This document shows positions 6,338-12,541 of a stretch of DNA of 37,589 nucleotides, one piece after another (within the stretch, counting starts at the first letter, position 1; each line of letters begins with the position of its first letter). The notes under the pieces were generated by a model. That model saw only the letters and a program-made list of their open reading frames with translations. It had not been told where the DNA came from and searched no databases. A program made the position numbers and the translations under genes. The DNA is from a virus: the IMG/VR virus record IMGVR_UViG_3300035034_001839, positions 1 through 37,589 of that record; one strand, 5' to 3'.

Positions 6338-6451
6338 TCATCGATAAGTCCAGAACACTGCGCCGATCGTCGCGAGGGTGGCCATGTAGGCCGTCAGTGT
6401 AGGTCGTGCGTAGAGAATGGCGATGATCGCCAGAACATATTTGATATTCAT
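6338..6451 (-). CDS. Possible 37-aa hydrophobic peptide, antisense in intergenic region
   Basis: A frame of 37 codons starting MNIKYVLAIIAILYARPTLT and ending AVFWTYR. Two hydrophobic segments are separated by ARPTL, as in very small membrane proteins. An upstream AAAAGACGAG gives only a weak ribosome site. It runs opposite to its neighbours, and on its own strand it lies about 110 nt downstream of a copy of the dispersed boundary element. Uncertain, but the composition is protein-like. Confidence 0.4.
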   Translation of the reverse strand: MNIKYVLAIIAILYARPTLTAYMATLATIGAVFWTYR

Positions 6452-6486
6452 CTCGTCTTTTCAGTCCTTTCGGGCGGGATGAGTGC

Positions 6487-6526
6487 GCGTGGTGGGAGTG
6501 CAATCCCATCACGCAACCCGCGGGTT
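6487..6526. other. Strong hairpin plus adjacent palindrome
   Basis: GCGTGGTGGGA (6487-6497) pairs with TCCCATCACGC (6504-6514) across a 6-nt loop with a single G-T wobble. Directly after it is the perfect 12-bp palindrome AACCCGCGGGTT (6515-6526). There is no T tract, so it is not a standard terminator. Confidence 0.55.
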
Positions 6527-6563
6527 ACGATGCTGACACGGTCGATGGTTTCGCAAATGCGAG

Positions 6564-6580
6564 CCTCTGGCGGTTTCCCC
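6564..6580 (-). repeat. Dispersed boundary element, copy F
   Basis: On the minus strand this reads GGGGAAACCGCCAGAGG, one base longer than the plus-strand copies at 16246, 19057, 22609 and 27834. It is the only copy on the minus strand and lies upstream of the minus-strand small frame ending at 6338. Confidence 0.7.
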
Positions 6581-6678
6581 GCGCAAAAACGGGGCCACAG
6601 AAGCCCCAATCAAGGCAGATCAATCTTATCGGAGAGAAATATGGGACGACGTCGAGGGGCGATGTCGCGGTGTGAGCT

Positions 6679-6825
6679 ATGAGCCACCGCGCAATGAATT
6701 GGGCACACCGCCCGCCGTGTCTCAAATTGGGACTCGGGATGCAAAATAGAGCCGCAAATACTGTGTTTAGCCAATTTAGCCGTGTCTCAAACTTGGACAC
6801 GGACTTTTCTGGGGGCGCATCATGA
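6679..6825 (+). CDS. 48-codon leader frame coupled to the replication gene
   Basis: A short frame starting MSHRAMNWA that ends in an ATGA overlap with the initiator ATG at 6822. Its first nine residues resemble the MSHKATNWF start of the initiator itself, after which it diverges. It could be a translational-coupling leader, a decayed partial duplicate, or chance. The preceding 13-codon frame at 6641-6682 (ribosome site GGAGAG) overlaps its ATG as ATGA too. Confidence 0.4.
   Translation: MSHRAMNWAHRPPCLKLGLGMQNRAANTVFSQFSRVSNLDTDFSGGAS
6715..6802. promoter_or_regulatory. Two related palindromic sites upstream of replication gene
   Basis: At 6780-6802 CCGTGTC-N9-GACACGG is a perfect 7-bp inverted repeat. 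A related copy at 6715-6737 shares CCGTGTCTCAAA and ends GGGACTCGG. The sites are 65 bp apart. They are probably bound by a dimeric regulator controlling the replication operon, a candidate being the HTH protein encoded at 5890-6234. Confidence 0.5.
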
Positions 6826-7667
6826 GCCATAAAGCCACCAACTGGTTCTCCGAAGTACCCGCCGATCTGATGACGTCGGGCGAGTTCCGCGTCCTCTTTT
6901 TCCTTGCCGATTGCCACAATCCAAGTCGCGGCTGTTTCCCCGAGCAGGAGTTCTTGCGCGGTAAAACTGGCCTGTCTAACGGTGGTCTGAACAAGTGCCT
7001 AAGCGGCCTCGAAACCAAGAAGCTGATCCGGCGCAAACAGCGCTTCAACACTAAAACAAAGACGCGCCTCTCCACCCTTTATGTCTTGGGTTGTGACGAT
7101 GATTTGACGATTGAGCCAACTCCACAAAGTGGAGACGGACCCAACTCCACTTTTGACGCCGATCCAACTCCACTTTTGGGCCAAAGCCAACTCCACCCCG
7201 GTGGAGACAAACCTGTAAGTGAACCTGTAAAGGAACCTTGCGGCCCAGGGGCTGTTCCGCAGACAACCGATTTGCAATCTGGTTTTCTTGAAGAGTTCGC
7301 AGCCGCGTTCCCTCGCATCGGTAACCTCGAAAAGACCGAGGCAGCTCTGCGTCAAGCGATCGCCGATGGTGCCAAGCCCGAGGTCATCCTTGCCGGTGCC
7401 AAGGCATACGCCGTCGAGCAGGCTGGCAACCAGACCCGCTACATCGCCTATTCCGAGAATTGGGTGACGCAGGCCCGTTGGGTTCAGTTCGAGCAACCTG
7501 CCGCCGATCCTGCCGATGCCGAGAAGATCACCGAGCGTTGGGTCAAGGCAATCAAGACCAGCCACCAAGCCCTTGCCCGTCACTGCTCGATCGCCACGGC
7601 CCGCGACTTGATCGCCCGGATGCTGGTCACCGAGGACGAATGTCGGGCCGCGGGGATTTCGCTATGA
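6822..7667 (+). CDS. Phage replication initiator (winged-helix, O-like)
   Basis: A 281-aa protein. Residues 1-95 form a winged-helix domain of the type that opens phage initiators in this group (MSHKATNWFSEVPADLMTSG, then CHNPSRGCFPEQEFLRGKTG and NKCLSGLETKKLIRRKQRF). A hydrophilic linker (about 96-150) follows, then a C-terminal helical domain. The linker-coding DNA contains four copies of CCAACTCCAC (7116-7196), which resemble iterons; in lambda the origin likewise lies in the middle of gene O. The ATG at 6822 has GGGGGC upstream and an ATGA overlap with the leader frame. Confidence 0.8.
   Translation: MSHKATNWFSEVPADLMTSGEFRVLFFLADCHNPSRGCFPEQEFLRGKTGLSNGGLNKCLSGLETKKLIRRKQRFNTKTKTRLSTLYVLGCDDDLTIEPTPQSGDGPNSTFDADPTPLLGQSQLHPGGDKPVSEPVKEPCGPGAVPQTTDLQSGFLEEFAAAFPRIGNLEKTEAALRQAIADGAKPEVILAGAKAYAVEQAGNQTRYIAYSENWVTQARWVQFEQPAADPADAEKITERWVKAIKTSHQALARHCSIATARDLIARMLVTEDECRAAGISL
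7116..7206. repeat. Iteron-like repeats, probable phage replication origin
   Basis: CCAACTCCAC starts at 7116, 7141, 7164 and 7187 (pitch 25, 23 and 23 bp). The outer two copies are each followed by GTGGAG to form inverted repeats CTCCAC-N3/4-GTGGAG (7120-7134 and 7191-7206). The copies fall in all three reading frames of the initiator gene (read as PTP, PNST, PTP and QLHP), so selection is on the DNA rather than on the protein. Confidence 0.72.
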
Positions 7668-7951
7668 GTTCGCCACACACCGATCCGGCTTCCAACGGCC
7701 AAACCTTTGGAGAGGTCACTGTGACCGTGGACCTTGATGTCGGTGATTGCGTCGTGCATTCGTTCCGCCCTGGTCTGGTCACCCCGATCGCACAAACGAT
7801 GCGCCTCCACTCGCTGGACGAGGTGCAGGGCGCGTACATGGTGCAGTATCGCCTCGCCCCCACCGACCCAATGGCAGCCGACGTTGCACGGGCCCTCAAG
7901 TTTGCGGCCCAGCAGCTCAAATCACGTCAGGGAGGGCAACGTCGTGGGTGA
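7664..7951 (+). CDS. Hypothetical phage protein (95 aa)
   Basis: A 95-aa product starting MSSPHTDPASNGQTFGEVTV, beta-rich in the first half with a basic C-terminal helix (ARALKFAAQQLKSRQGGQRR). ATG at 7664 overlaps the initiator stop as ATGA; longer in-frame starts lie inside the initiator gene and were not used. Function unknown. Confidence 0.65.
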   Translation: MSSPHTDPASNGQTFGEVTVTVDLDVGDCVVHSFRPGLVTPIAQTMRLHSLDEVQGAYMVQYRLAPTDPMAADVARALKFAAQQLKSRQGGQRRG

Positions 7952-8327
7952 TCGTATGACCGCAGCCGAGCTAGTTGCATCGCAGACCAAGGCCAAAGGT
8001 AACAAGTTCAGCGCCCAGCGCGTTGAGGTCGATGGTATCTCGTTCGATTCCAAGAAAGAGGCCCGCCGGTGGGGTGAGCTGAAACTGTTGGAGCGGGCTG
8101 GGGAAATCATTGAGCTGCGTCGGCAGGTTGTTGTTCCACTCGAGGGGAGTGGTGGGCCGTTGCTCACTCGCACGGGGCGTCAGATGCGGATTACGGTGGA
8201 TTTCGGTTATGTCGAGGTCGCCTCGGGTCTGACCGTCTACGAAGATGCCAAGGGCCTGCCAACACGGGATTATGAGGTTCGCCGATCTGTGGCAGCCGCA
8301 CAAGGTGTGGAGATCGTCGAGGTATGA
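7944..8327 (+). CDS. DUF1064-type phage protein (nuclease-like)
   Basis: A 127-aa protein matching the DUF1064 pattern: KFSAQRVEVDGISFDSKKEA (about 19-38), then RRWGELKLLERAGEI, a beta section and VYEDAKGLPTRDYEVRR near the end. The 'F.S..E...E..L' and 'ED.KG' positions resemble small phage nucleases such as Holliday-junction resolvase-like enzymes, and replication-module genes of this family are often so interpreted. Activity is inferred. GTG 7944 is preferred over ATG 7956 because GGGAGGG is 8 nt upstream of it. Confidence 0.75.
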   Translation: MGDRMTAAELVASQTKAKGNKFSAQRVEVDGISFDSKKEARRWGELKLLERAGEIIELRRQVVVPLEGSGGPLLTRTGRQMRITVDFGYVEVASGLTVYEDAKGLPTRDYEVRRSVAAAQGVEIVEV

Positions 8328-8614
8328 CTGATCAGATGACCACAATGGATCGTGTTCGCGTGTATGCCGCTGTCGCGCCAGAGATAACGATCGACAGCAA
8401 GACAGCACAGGTCCTTTGCACGTTGGCAGATGTTGGGGTGAAAGCCTGCAATCTCGAGCAACGTGAGGCCCAGTTGCAAATCAAGGCCAAGGAGCTGATG
8501 GCGCTGGGCGAAAGGTTATCAGCTGATATGGATCGTCTAAAGACTGATCGCATGTATGCGTATGCGATTGCTGGGGTAGGTCTAATAGCTGTCCTGCGGG
8601 GTGCTCTGCTATGA
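8324..8614 (+). CDS. Small helical protein with C-terminal membrane segment
   Basis: A 96-aa product. The middle is a long charged helix (LEQREAQLQIKAKELMALGE). The last 20 residues, MYAYAIAGVGLIAVLRGALL, form a single transmembrane helix. ATGA overlaps on both sides tie it to the DUF1064-type and nuclease-like genes. A tail-anchored protein of unknown function; a holin is unlikely from position but cannot be excluded. Confidence 0.62.
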   Translation: MTDQMTTMDRVRVYAAVAPEITIDSKTAQVLCTLADVGVKACNLEQREAQLQIKAKELMALGERLSADMDRLKTDRMYAYAIAGVGLIAVLRGALL

Positions 8615-9408
8615 CCTTCGTCACCGAAGCTGATCTATGCGTCGCATTTGCAGAAACAGTGCCCAGCGCTTGGACCGTGTATAACGAGACCGCAGGGTTC
8701 GACATGGTGCTGGTTCATGAGACCGGTGTGCAGATCGCAATCGAGGCCAAGTTGAAGCTGAACCCGAAGGTTCTGGCACAGGTCATCGAGACGCGACCAC
8801 ATTGGAATTTCAACGGTCCGGACTTCCGTGCTGTCTTGGTACCCGCAGGCAATCCCGATCTTTGCTCTATCGCCGATGCGCTGGGCGTGACTGTGATGAC
8901 CGTTGCCAAGAAGGACCGAAACACATCGTCATATGGCAGCAATTCGACAAAGGCCGCAAAGTTCTACTCGCGCCCCAAGTTCCCGAAGGTTGAGGCGCTC
9001 AAAGAGAACAAATGGGGCGCATCGCGGGATTGGTTCGACCACGCTCCGGTCGATCGACTGCTATTGCCTGAATATGTGCCGGATGTTGCCGCGGGTGTTC
9101 CTGCCCCCTCTGTTTTGGGCTCATGGAAAATTCAGGCGATCAAGGTCTGCGTTTGGGTTGAGACCAAGGGATCGATCACCCGTGCTCACTTCAAAGCGCT
9201 GGGCATCGACCCGGGGCGATGGATGACCGGCGTTTGGTTGGCGAAGGGGGCGACACGCGGCGTTTGGGTCAAGGGGTCTCACTTCCCTGGTGATCAGTTC
9301 CGTGCTGCACACCCGACGGTCTACGAGAAGGTCATTGGTGATTTGGATAAATGGTCTGTCGAGAGCGGCCTGCTCGCCTTGGGTGTTCAAGGGGAGCCGA
9401 TGCTATGA
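8611..9408 (+). CDS. PD-(D/E)XK-like nuclease-fold protein
   Basis: A 265-aa protein. Residues 29-52 carry the likely core of a PD-(D/E)XK fold: FDMVLVHETGVQIAIEAKLK, with D, then E-x-K in a hydrophobic strand. The rest contains a second alpha/beta domain (about 165-265) with a helix-turn-helix-like TKGSITRAHFKALGIDPGRW. It may act in replication/recombination or host DNA handling. Family assignment rests on the motif alone. Coupled by ATGA at both ends. Confidence 0.55.
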   Translation: MTFVTEADLCVAFAETVPSAWTVYNETAGFDMVLVHETGVQIAIEAKLKLNPKVLAQVIETRPHWNFNGPDFRAVLVPAGNPDLCSIADALGVTVMTVAKKDRNTSSYGSNSTKAAKFYSRPKFPKVEALKENKWGASRDWFDHAPVDRLLLPEYVPDVAAGVPAPSVLGSWKIQAIKVCVWVETKGSITRAHFKALGIDPGRWMTGVWLAKGATRGVWVKGSHFPGDQFRAAHPTVYEKVIGDLDKWSVESGLLALGVQGEPML

Positions 9409-10097
9409 GCGGACAGAACCGATCGTCTGCCGTGATGCAGCAACGTCAGGAGGCGCGTGATGCCCTCGATGACTTCCCGACACCGATGTGGGCGACCCGC
9501 GCTCTGTGTGTCTGGTTGGAGGCCCAAGGCCACCTTTTGAAACACCAGATCGCTCGCGAGCCATGCGCAAACCGTGGCTACATGGTCGTTCCCCTTCAGG
9601 AGTTCTTTGCCGCCGTCACTGCCGCTGATGTCCACGACTATGGCGTCGGCTATGCGGTCGAGGATTATCTATTTGGTCCGTTGCCCGATGATACCGGCTG
9701 GACGGTGATGAACCCACCATTCCGGCTAGCACAGCAGTTCATTGAGCGGGCTTTGGAAACCTCGGACTGCGGGGTTGCTGTCTTTGTCCGGTCTGCGTTC
9801 CTCGAGAGTGAGACGCGCTACAATGATCTGTTTTCGAAGAACCCACCCACAGCGATCCTGCAATTTGCGGAGCGTGTTGTCATCCACAAGGGGGCGATGC
9901 GGCGCAAGGGTGAAAAGTATCTGGACGCCGAGGGTGTGGAACGGTCTGCATCGTCCGCCACAGCCTATTGCTGGTTGATCTGGGAGACCTTTGGGCCGCT
10001 GGACGAGCGCGGCACCGAGTTCCACTGGATCCCGCCGTGCGCCAAAAAGCTCGAGCAGCCCACCGACTATGACGTCAGGGGGCACAATGAGCACTGA
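9405..10097 (+). CDS. N6-adenine DNA methyltransferase-like protein
   Basis: A 230-aa protein. It has DNA methylase features: EPCANRGYMVVPLQEFF (motif I-like, about 55-71) and VMNPPFRLAQQFIERAL (about 105), where NPPF is the catalytic motif IV. The order motif I before NPPF fits N6-adenine enzymes without a large target domain. It is the second of three methyltransferases in this phage. ATG 9405 is coupled by ATGA to the previous gene. Confidence 0.8.
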   Translation: MSGQNRSSAVMQQRQEARDALDDFPTPMWATRALCVWLEAQGHLLKHQIAREPCANRGYMVVPLQEFFAAVTAADVHDYGVGYAVEDYLFGPLPDDTGWTVMNPPFRLAQQFIERALETSDCGVAVFVRSAFLESETRYNDLFSKNPPTAILQFAERVVIHKGAMRRKGEKYLDAEGVERSASSATAYCWLIWETFGPLDERGTEFHWIPPCAKKLEQPTDYDVRGHNEH

Positions 10098-10494
10098 TCT
10101 CCTAGCACCGCTGCCGGAATCCGTTGCAGAGATTGCCGAGGTTTTGGGCCGTGAGAAGGCTCTCAATTTCATCGGGCAGTTGCCGACTTCTGGTTCTCGG
10201 GCTTGGCGTAAATGCGTCTACATCCCCAAACGCCTGCCGATGCATCACAAGCTGGTCGGCATGCTGGGCTGGCACGATGCCTCGAAAATGGTTGAGGCGT
10301 TCACAGGCATGATCTTGCAGCCGTCCAATTGCCGGTTCCTGCACCGCCATCATCGTAACCGTGAAATCCGGCGCATGGATGCCGAGGGCATGCCGGTCAC
10401 AGACATCGCCGACGTGGTGGAGCTTTCCACCTACCGCGTCCGAGAAATCATCGCCGAGGGGCAAATCGCAACCAAGGAGGCCGCACATGGCTGA
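10087..10494 (+). CDS. Mor-like HTH protein, possible late-gene activator
   Basis: A 135-aa protein. The C-terminal 45 residues, HHRNREIRRMDAEGMPVTDI then ADVVELSTYRVREIIAEGQI, form a helix-turn-helix of the Mor/sigma-region-4 kind; the first part is helical. Position before the lysis and structural genes suggests a middle/late regulator, which is inference. The ATG at 10087 has GGGGG upstream and overlaps the methyltransferase end by 11 bp. Confidence 0.65.
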   Translation: MSTDLLAPLPESVAEIAEVLGREKALNFIGQLPTSGSRAWRKCVYIPKRLPMHHKLVGMLGWHDASKMVEAFTGMILQPSNCRFLHRHHRNREIRRMDAEGMPVTDIADVVELSTYRVREIIAEGQIATKEAAHG

Positions 10495-11542
10495 TAAAGG
10501 AATGAAGCGCATCATCGGCCATTGGACCGGTGGAGCTGGTAGGGCATCTGCCCTTGATCGGAAGCACTACCACCGGCTCGCAGAGTTTGACCGGACCATC
10601 GTGTTCGGAAACGAGACGATTGCTGACAATATCGTGACGTCTGACGGCGATTATGCCGCTCACACGCTGCGTCTTAATACCGGTTCGATTGGCGTCGCCT
10701 GTTGTGGCATGGCGGGTGCGATCGAGAACCCGTTTAACGCCGGTGACCACCCGATCCGCGAGGAGCAGTTCAACGCGTTCTGTAAATTGATCGCCGAGCT
10801 GTGCCTCGAGTACAGCATTCCGGTGACGCCACAGACCGTCTTGTTCCATTCCGAGGTTCAGCCCAACTTGGGCGTTCAGCAGCGTGGTAAATGGGATATC
10901 AACCGTTTGCCTTGGGATGAAAGCATCCGTGGTGCTCGCGCTGTCGGTGACTACATGCGCCGTCGTGTCAATTTGATGCTGGGTGGTGTCGAGGTGGTGC
11001 AAACCAATAGACCCACGCTCCGGTTTGGCATGAAGGGTGTCGCAGTGGCCGAGCTGCAGTCTGATCTTGCCGAGCTCGGGTATTTTGCCGGACGGGTGGA
11101 CGGTGACTTCGGTCCGTTGACCCGTGCCGCCTTGCTCGCATTCCAGGCTGACAACGATCTGGCCACGGACGCGACCGTTGGGCGCATGACATGGACCGCC
11201 CTGGGTGAAGCAGAGCCGCGTCCATTGCGGGATGTGTCACAGGCGGACATCGATGCAGAGAGCGGTACCGCCAAGGATGCGCTGATGACCGCCCGTGTAG
11301 GTGATCTAGTCGGATTAGGCGGTGTTGCCGGTCTGGTGTCGCAGGCCCAACAGGTCGGTGCGGCTGCCGAGGCTGCATCAGGCGTTCTTGGCTCCATCTC
11401 CGGTGTTGTCACCCAACATTGGCCCGCCTTGCTGCTTTGTGGTCTCTGCATCGTCGCTTGGCTGGCATTGCGGGCTTTGGGTCATACCACCCGCAAACGC
11501 CGCCTACGTGATGCCCGTGAGCACCGGAGTTTGGCGCGATGA
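10487..11542 (+). CDS. Endolysin: amidase-like domain, PG-binding domain and C-terminal TM
   Basis: A 351-aa lysis enzyme. Residues 6-155 look like an N-acetylmuramoyl-L-alanine amidase domain (GHWTGGAGR with His12; a central FHSEVQP; GKWD near the end). Residues about 178-240 are a peptidoglycan-binding domain (LRFGMKGVAVAELQSDLAEL, then GYFAGRVDGDFGPLTRAALL). About 320-340 is a hydrophobic helix, WPALLLCGLCIVAWLALRAL, followed by a very basic tail. The C-terminal membrane anchor is uncommon for endolysins of Gram-negative phages. The ATG has an excellent AAGGAGG ribosome site. It is followed directly by the spanin genes. Confidence 0.85.
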   Translation: MADKGMKRIIGHWTGGAGRASALDRKHYHRLAEFDRTIVFGNETIADNIVTSDGDYAAHTLRLNTGSIGVACCGMAGAIENPFNAGDHPIREEQFNAFCKLIAELCLEYSIPVTPQTVLFHSEVQPNLGVQQRGKWDINRLPWDESIRGARAVGDYMRRRVNLMLGGVEVVQTNRPTLRFGMKGVAVAELQSDLAELGYFAGRVDGDFGPLTRAALLAFQADNDLATDATVGRMTWTALGEAEPRPLRDVSQADIDAESGTAKDALMTARVGDLVGLGGVAGLVSQAQQVGAAAEAASGVLGSISGVVTQHWPALLLCGLCIVAWLALRALGHTTRKRRLRDAREHRSLAR

Positions 11543-11784
11543 TCGGTTGGCTCGCTACATCGTTTATGCGCTCGACATGGGGGAAATACCTCATGATCGG
11601 GCTTGCCGTGCTCGCAGGCGTCAAAGTCTGGGGCGAGGTCAAAGAAAGAGAGGGTCGGCGCACCGAGAGGTCGCGCCAATCCGTTGAAACCCTGAAAACC
11701 ATGAGGAGGATGCAAGATGCGGGTGCCGCTGTCGCCACTGATCGCAGTTCTATCGTTAGCCGCCTGCGCGACGGTCGTTTCTGA
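11539..11784 (+). CDS. Rz-like inner-membrane spanin (i-spanin)
   Basis: An 81-aa protein with one N-terminal transmembrane helix (KYLMIGLAVLAGVKVWGEVK, about 16-35) and a charged periplasmic helix (REGRRTERSRQSVETLKTMR). The last 68 bp overlap the next gene in another frame. An inner-membrane anchor with an embedded lipoprotein gene directly after an endolysin is the Rz/Rz1 arrangement used to disrupt the outer membrane at lysis. The helix is short for an Rz, so identity rests on context. Confidence 0.75.
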   Translation: MIGWLATSFMRSTWGKYLMIGLAVLAGVKVWGEVKEREGRRTERSRQSVETLKTMRRMQDAGAAVATDRSSIVSRLRDGRF

Positions 11785-11938
11785 CGCCGTTCCGCCGGTC
11801 AAAGAATACTCACCCGAGGTGCAGGCCCAAGCCGCGGACGAGCTCGAGGCATTGCCCGAGGGTTCGGTACTGCCTGACCTAATCGCCGATTATGCTGTTT
11901 TGCGGGCTCAAATCCGCGCACTGAAAGGAGCTCATTGA
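11717..11938 (+). CDS. Rz1-like outer-membrane lipoprotein spanin (o-spanin)
   Basis: A 73-aa lipoprotein with a signal peptide MRVPLSPLIAVLSLAAC, whose lipobox LAAC gives Cys17 as the lipidated residue. A proline-containing linker (PPVKEYSP) and an amphipathic helix follow. The ATG at 11717 lies within the Rz-like gene in another frame, with AGGAGG upstream. It is expected to pair with the i-spanin across the periplasm. Confidence 0.82.
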   Translation: MRVPLSPLIAVLSLAACATVVSDAVPPVKEYSPEVQAQAADELEALPEGSVLPDLIADYAVLRAQIRALKGAH

Positions 11939-12087
11939 TGGGCACTCTATATGGGCAAAAGCCCGCACCTGTCGTTCACCCTGACGTCCAGCTCGCCTGC
12001 ATGCAGCCTTGGCCACGCATCACGCGGATGGTCGCCCTGCGTGGCACAGTCAGCCTCGATGCGATGATGGCGGGTCTTGGTCACTGA
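11938..12087 (+). CDS. Small hypothetical protein (49 aa)
   Basis: A 49-aa product starting MGTLYGQKPAPVVHPDVQLA. AAAGGAG lies 8 nt before the ATG; TGATG joins it to the Rz1-like stop, and another TGATG joins its stop to the next gene. The coupling on both sides supports translation. No domain recognised. Confidence 0.6.
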   Translation: MGTLYGQKPAPVVHPDVQLACMQPWPRITRMVALRGTVSLDAMMAGLGH

Positions 12088-12413
12088 TGCGCTTGGTCAT
12101 TGTCGAGAGTCCCTATGCTGGTGATGTTGAGGCGAACGTGGCCTATGCCCGCCTCTGCCTGAAGGACGCGCTTCACCGTGGCGAGGCCCCCATCGCATCG
12201 CATCTGCTATTAACGCAGCCGACGGTTCTGGATGACACTGTGCCGGAGGAGCGCACGTTGGGTATCAATGCGGGGCTCGCTTGGTTGCGTGTTGCCGATG
12301 CGTCTGTGGTTTACACTGACCGTGGTGTGTCTGCAGGGATGGAGCTTGGCATCGAGGCAGCCCGTGCCGAAGGCCGCGCCGTCGAGTTCCGATCGCTCGA
12401 GGTGAGCCCATGA
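12087..12413 (+). CDS. Nucleoside 2-deoxyribosyltransferase-like fold protein
   Basis: A 108-aa protein starting MRLVIVESPYAGDVEANVAY. It matches short phage/bacterial proteins that open with a beta strand and 'ESPYAG', continue with YARLCLKDALHRGEAPIASH and have a late 'TDRGVSAGMELGIEAARAEG'. These have a nucleoside 2-deoxyribosyltransferase-like Rossmann fold and may bind nucleotides; no specific reaction is known to me. ATG follows the previous stop as TGATG. Confidence 0.7.
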   Translation: MRLVIVESPYAGDVEANVAYARLCLKDALHRGEAPIASHLLLTQPTVLDDTVPEERTLGINAGLAWLRVADASVVYTDRGVSAGMELGIEAARAEGRAVEFRSLEVSP

Positions 12414-12541
12414 AAATCTCACAGAAAAAACGGGTCCTTCCGGCGGGGGGAAGCTCGGTGGGTGGTCATTGGCGCATAAAACTACTTGTGGGTGCTGCCG
12501 GTTTTCCATTTCGTTTCGTTTTGGGAGAGGCCCATGTCTGA
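12410..12541 (+). CDS. Possible 43-aa frame spanning the cos-like site
   Basis: A 43-codon frame starting MKISQKKRVLPAGGSSVGGH. It overlaps the upstream stop as ATGA and the downstream ATG by 8 bp, so it fills the gap exactly. The codons cover the cosQ-like sequence, and the peptide shows no domain. It may be a coincidence of the cos region. Confidence 0.28.
   Translation: MKISQKKRVLPAGGSSVGGHWRIKLLVGAAGFPFRFVLGEAHV
12431..12450 (+). other. Putative cos site (cosQ-like sequence)
   Basis: CGGGTCCTTCCGGCGGGGGG contains GGGTCCT (12432-12438), the cosQ heptamer of lambda, and matches lambda's cosQ neighbourhood CGGGTCCTTTCCGGCG with one base missing. It has the same orientation relative to the terminase genes as in lambda, and both terminase subunits here are lambda-type. 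The nicking site (cosN) should lie within a few tens of bases to the right; I cannot place it. The 120-bp space holds only this and the weak frame 12410-12541. Confidence 0.6.

Larger units (their letters stand above)
6235..6678. other. Non-coding/structured region between regulators and replication gene
   Basis: No well-supported gene of normal size lies here. It holds three 12-bp tandem repeats (6268-6303), a possible small minus-strand gene (6338-6451), strong hairpins (6487-6526), one copy of the dispersed GGGGAAACCGCCAGAGG element on the minus strand (6564-6580), a GGGGC-N7-GCCCC hairpin (6591-6607), and a 13-codon frame with a ribosome site (6641-6682). Confidence 0.6.

Noticed and set aside
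6107-6682. 191-aa plus-strand frame through the non-coding region
   Set aside because: It starts inside the HTH gene, runs through repeats and hairpins and has no domain or ribosome site.
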